Assembly: GCA_003156235.1 (NCBI GenBank)
Contig: PMGP01000218.1
Span: forward strand, 1 to 10,128
Direction of reading: 5' to 3'
Length of the DNA: 10,128 nucleotides
Source: Acidobacteriaceae bacterium
Lineage (GTDB): Bacteria; Acidobacteriota; Terriglobia; Terriglobales; Acidobacteriaceae
Part shown: in pieces, positions 7,598-10,128 of the stretch
How positions within the stretch are numbered: position 1 is the stretch's first letter
How the letters are laid out: each line of letters starts with the position of its first letter
The notes under the pieces: model-generated
Told to the model about the DNA's origin: nothing
The model's database searches: none
Seen by the model: the letters and a program-made list of their open reading frames with translations, nothing else
Position numbers and translations under genes: made by a program

Positions 7598-9636
7598 AGA
7601 AAGTAGCAATTTGCTTTGCTTTATTGATCTCTTTGTTTGTGCCGGTCGCGGCACAGCTTCCCTCAACGCCGTACTCCCCCTCGCTGTTGCTGGGGGCGGC
7701 ATGGTATCCGGAGCAGTGGCCGGAGTCGCGCTGGGAGGCGGACCTGTCGCTGATGGAGGCGGCGCATATCCATTTCGTCCGCATAAACGAGTTTGCATGG
7801 AGCAGCTTGGAGCCGCGCGAGGGCGACTATGAACTCGATTGGCTCGATCGTGCCGTGCGCGCGGCCGAACGCCATCACATCGCCGTTGTCATCGGCACGC
7901 CCACCGCCGCGCCTCCCGCATGGCTGACCTCGAAGTATCCCGAGACGCTGCGCACCATGGCGGACGGACGCAAGGATGGCCATGGCAACCGTGCGCAATT
8001 CAACTGGTCCAATCCAAAATATCGCGAACTGGCTGCCAAGATCGCTGCCAGGCTGGCCGAGCGCTTCGGGAACGATGCTAACGTGATCGGCTGGCAGATC
8101 GATAACGAGTACGGCAACGAGAGTTATGACGCACAGACCCAGGCGCAGTTTCAGCAATGGCTGCGCGGGAAATACAAGACGCTTGAGAACCTGAACGCGC
8201 GCTGGACGACGGCCTACTGGAGCGAGACCTATCAGGATTGGGCGCAGATTCCGATTCCAGTGGGCTCCGGAAATCCCGGCCTGCTCTTGCAATGGAAGGA
8301 GTTTGTCAGTGATACATGGCGCAGTTACCAGCGCAATCAGATTGACGCCATTCGCGCCCACGCCGATCCCCGGCAGAAGATCACCACGAACATGATGGGA
8401 TGGTTCGATGCCTTCGATCATTACACTGTTGCCCAGGACCTCGACTTTGCATCCTGGGATAACTACGTCGGTACAGGTCATCTCGACCCGGTTCGTACAG
8501 GAGCCACGCACGATCTTACGAGAGGTTTCCTCAGAAGGAACTTCTGGGTGATGGAGACTCAGCCCGGCGTGGTGAACTGGTCCCCCAATAACAACATGCT
8601 CGACAAAGGCGAAGTGCGCGCCATGGCCTGGAACGATATCGGCCACGGCGCGGATGCGGTCGAGTTCTGGCAATGGCGCAGCGCATTGAACGGTCAGGAG
8701 CAATATCACGGCGTGCTGCTTGGAGCCGACGGAACTCCGGTTCCGGTCTACGACGAAGTGAAGCAGATCGGAGCTGAGTTTGAAAAGGCTGGGCCGGCAC
8801 TGGACGGCACCTCGGTCGACTCTCAGGTTGCGATCTTACAGGATTATGAGAGCCGCTGGGCGATCAATTGGCAGCGCCACAACAGCGCCTTCGATCCGGT
8901 GGATGCCCTGGTCAGTTACTATGCTTCGCTGCGCGCGCTGGCCAGGTCGGTGGACATCGTGGCGGACACTGCGCCGCTTGGCCGGTACAAGCTGGTCGTG
9001 GCCCCGGCGCTCAACCTGCTGACGCCTGAGGCGGCAAAGAATCTTGAGGCATATGTGCGCAGCGGCGGACACCTCGTCTTGACGCAGCGCTCGGCGCTGA
9101 AGGATGAAGACAACAGCCTGTATCCCCAGCGGCAGCCTGGGCCGCTGGCGGAACTGCTGGGCGCGCGCGTCGAACAGTGGTATTCGCTCGACAAGCCGGT
9201 TCCCATCGACGGTGAATGGGGCGCCGGCGAGAACCGCATATGGGCGGAGCAACTGAGCTTCAGTGCTCCGGAGACCAGGACGCTCATGCGCTATGGCAAG
9301 AGTAACGGATGGCTGGACGGTCAGCCGGCGGCGGTGACGCGCTCCGTCGGACAAGGCAGCATCACCTACATCGGTGCTGGGCTGGACGGGAAAACCATGA
9401 AGGCCGCGGCCAAGTGGATGATGAGGGAAGCAGGTCTCAATCCAATCATGAGCGATCTGCCGGACGACATCGATCTGGCCATTCGTTCCGGCAACGGCAA
9501 GCGGGTCTTCATCTTCACCAACTACGGCGTTTCGCCGCGCACCATTACGCTTCCCAGCCCGATGGAAGATGTGCTGACGGGAGGAACGGTTTCAAGCGTC
9601 ACGCTGCCGCAGTATGGCGTAGCCATCCTGCGCTGA
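7591..9636 (+). CDS. Secreted GH42 beta-galactosidase
   Basis: A 681-residue enzyme, the usual length for GH42. ATG 7591 follows GGAGGAA (7578-7584) and gives a clean signal peptide MLKKVAICFALLISLFVPVAAQ. The duplicated upstream ATG at 7564 would add nine residues before it. The catalytic barrel (about residues 30-395) shows GAAWYPEQWPESRWEADL, VRINEFAWSSLEPREGDY, GTPTAAPPAWL, GWQIDNEYG with the acid/base Glu173, and NFWVMETQPG with the nucleophile Glu322. The beta-galactosidase trimerisation domain (about 409-614) and a small C-terminal domain (about 620-681) follow. The family hydrolyses terminal beta-D-galactosides with retention. Many GH42 enzymes are cytoplasmic, so the signal peptide points to periplasmic or extracellular work on imported or surface oligosaccharides. 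With the fucosidases upstream, it could remove galactose exposed after defucosylation (inference). Two MITE-like elements separate it from the CRTAC1-like gene, so it may be transcribed separately. Confidence 0.94.
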   Translation: MLKKVAICFALLISLFVPVAAQLPSTPYSPSLLLGAAWYPEQWPESRWEADLSLMEAAHIHFVRINEFAWSSLEPREGDYELDWLDRAVRAAERHHIAVVIGTPTAAPPAWLTSKYPETLRTMADGRKDGHGNRAQFNWSNPKYRELAAKIAARLAERFGNDANVIGWQIDNEYGNESYDAQTQAQFQQWLRGKYKTLENLNARWTTAYWSETYQDWAQIPIPVGSGNPGLLLQWKEFVSDTWRSYQRNQIDAIRAHADPRQKITTNMMGWFDAFDHYTVAQDLDFASWDNYVGTGHLDPVRTGATHDLTRGFLRRNFWVMETQPGVVNWSPNNNMLDKGEVRAMAWNDIGHGADAVEFWQWRSALNGQEQYHGVLLGADGTPVPVYDEVKQIGAEFEKAGPALDGTSVDSQVAILQDYESRWAINWQRHNSAFDPVDALVSYYASLRALARSVDIVADTAPLGRYKLVVAPALNLLTPEAAKNLEAYVRSGGHLVLTQRSALKDEDNSLYPQRQPGPLAELLGARVEQWYSLDKPVPIDGEWGAGENRIWAEQLSFSAPETRTLMRYGKSNGWLDGQPAAVTRSVGQGSITYIGAGLDGKTMKAAAKWMMREAGLNPIMSDLPDDIDLAIRSGNGKRVFIFTNYGVSPRTITLPSPMEDVLTGGTVSSVTLPQYGVAILR

Positions 9637-9751
9637 GCACTACGCAAGCCCATGAGCGAGGCTCGAGTGCTGCGCTCGAATCAAGGGCGGACAAGGTAGT
9701 TTTCAGAGTTTTTCGCACTCCGTACAACCCTGCCCGTTGGCAAGGTTTTAG

Positions 9752-9948
9752 GGAACCTCTGATTAAGTCGATGTTTTGAAAGGGCACGACTGGTAGGTCA
9801 TGGCTTTACAGGCTGCGGAAAAACTCATTCGTCGTCGCAATAAGCGTCAGGGCACGACTTCAGTCGTGCCGCAAGTGCAACAAAAAAATGTCGGGATTTA
9901 GCCCCTGTGGGAATGCTGACTCGCAATAAAGACTTAATCAGAGCTTCC
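9752..9948. mobile_element. MITE-like element E3, 197 bp, TTAG borders, internally interrupted
   Basis: The ends GGAACCTCTGATTAAGTC (9752-9769) and GACTTAATCAGAGCTTCC (9931-9948) are inverted repeats with one mismatch. TTAG borders both sides (9748-9751, 9949-9952). Because TTAG is not a palindrome, this is a true 4-bp direct duplication. The core matches E2: TTTTGAAAGGGCACGACT, the palindrome GGCACGACTTCAGTCGTGCC (9851-9870) and GGGATTTAGCCCC. Taking away the 68-bp interruption leaves 129 bp, the same size as E1 and E2. Confidence 0.8.
9781..9859. repeat. 57-bp insertion with 11-bp direct flanks inside E3
   Basis: AGGGCACGACT occurs at 9781-9791 and again at 9849-9859. The 57 bases between (9792-9848) have no counterpart in E1 or E2 and break the first copy of the GGCACGACT..AGTCGTGCC palindrome. 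The insert has no ORF and no obvious terminal inverted repeats. It may be a small insertion with an 11-bp target duplication, or a recombination product between two element copies. Confidence 0.75.
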
Positions 9949-9969
9949 TTAGCAGCAAATTGCGGCTAG

Positions 9970-10083
9970 GTCTCTGACCGCTTGAACATATATCAGTTCC
10001 GTGCCCCATCCTTTCGCGTTCTTTCTGGCGAAAGGGTGGGAAAGCACAAATCTCAAGGAACAAAATCATGCGGTCAGAGACCT
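9970..10083. mobile_element. MITE-like element with REP-type hairpin (element C2), 114 bp, CTAG borders
   Basis: The terminal repeats GTCTCTGACCGC (9970-9981) and GCGGTCAGAGAC (10072-10083) are perfect and bordered by CTAG (9966-9969, 10084-10087). Inside is a nested hairpin: GTTCC and GGAAC outermost, GTGC/GCAC next, and CCCATCCTTTCGC (10005-10017) paired with GCGAAAGGGTGGG (10030-10042) with one T.G wobble. The hairpin core is the same family as in C1, but the terminal repeats are unrelated to C1. Confidence 0.7.
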
Positions 10084-10088
10084 AGTAC

Positions 10089-10102
10089 TACAGTTGTAGT
10101 TC
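10089..10102. promoter_or_regulatory. Probable BlaI/MecI-type operator
   Basis: ACTACA-GT-TGTAGT is a 6-bp dyad with a two-base centre. The core TACAGTTGTA is the reverse complement of TACAACTGTA, which I recall as the core of staphylococcal BlaI/MecI operators, and BlaI/MecI-family repressors are numerous in acidobacteria. It sits 10 bases before a strong Shine-Dalgarno (GGAGGGAG, 10113-10120) of a gene starting beyond the window, so that gene may be under BlaI-type repression. The assignment rests on the motif alone. Confidence 0.5.
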
Positions 10103-10112
10103 GTTTTTCCGG

Positions 10113-10120
10113 AGGGAGCA
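10113..10120 (+). promoter_or_regulatory. Ribosome binding site of a gene starting beyond the window
   Basis: GGAGGGAG is a strong Shine-Dalgarno match. The last eight bases of the window contain no start codon, so if it is used the start lies at or just past the window edge. Confidence 0.45.
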
Positions 10121-10128
10121 GGGGCCTT

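Noticed and set aside
7663..8709. 348-residue open frame on the minus strand
   Set aside because: It is a shadow of the GH42 gene, whose catalytic motifs are clear on the + strand.
9652..9700. Terminator downstream of the GH42 gene
   Set aside because: Only 5-bp stems (TCGAG/CTCGA, GAGCG/CGCTC) without a T-tract were found.

Overview
The window reads as chromosomal DNA from a soil-type bacterium, most likely an acidobacterium (class Terriglobia). This is an inference from three things: moderately high GC content; the association of a TPR protein with a CRTAC1-like FG-GAP/ASPIC protein and secreted glycoside hydrolases; and intergenic repeats with GGGCACGAC..GTCGTGCC, GGGCTTTAGCCC and GTGCCCCATCC..GGGTGGG palindromes, which I associate with acidobacterial genomes. 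No rRNA, tRNA, CRISPR array or transposase gene was seen.

Layout, all genes on the + strand: (1) 2-217, the C-terminal end of an alpha-L-fucosidase; (2) 325-2697, a complete secreted GH29 alpha-L-fucosidase with two F5/8-type C (CBM32-like) modules; (3) 2814-3578, a secreted DUF1349 (concanavalin-like) protein, flanked on both sides by copies of a 52-bp repeat; (4) 3675-5309, an exported TPR protein whose start lies inside the second copy of that repeat, just after two back-to-back palindromes; (5) 5449-7218, a Tat-exported CRTAC1-like protein with seven DxDxDG loops and an ASPIC/UnbV domain; (6) 7591-9636, a secreted GH42 beta-galactosidase; (7) 9637-10128, non-coding, full of repeats, ending in a probable BlaI/MecI-type operator and a ribosome binding site for a gene beyond the window.

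The enzymes fit extracytoplasmic removal of terminal alpha-L-fucose and then beta-galactose from a fucosylated galactoside (plant xyloglucan side chains are one candidate). The DUF1349 and F5/8C modules may bind carbohydrate. The role of the TPR/CRTAC1 pair is unknown.

The most striking content is the set of five short non-coding palindromic elements at 5306-5406, 7205-7333, 7338-7467, 9752-9948 and 9970-10083. All have terminal inverted repeats and look like MITEs. Four are bordered on both sides by CTAG or TTAG, and the fifth by TA. They fall into two internal core families, but each core is found inside different, unrelated terminal repeats. Two of them supply the stop codon of the gene they follow. 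One has been interrupted by 57 bp flanked by an 11-bp duplication.
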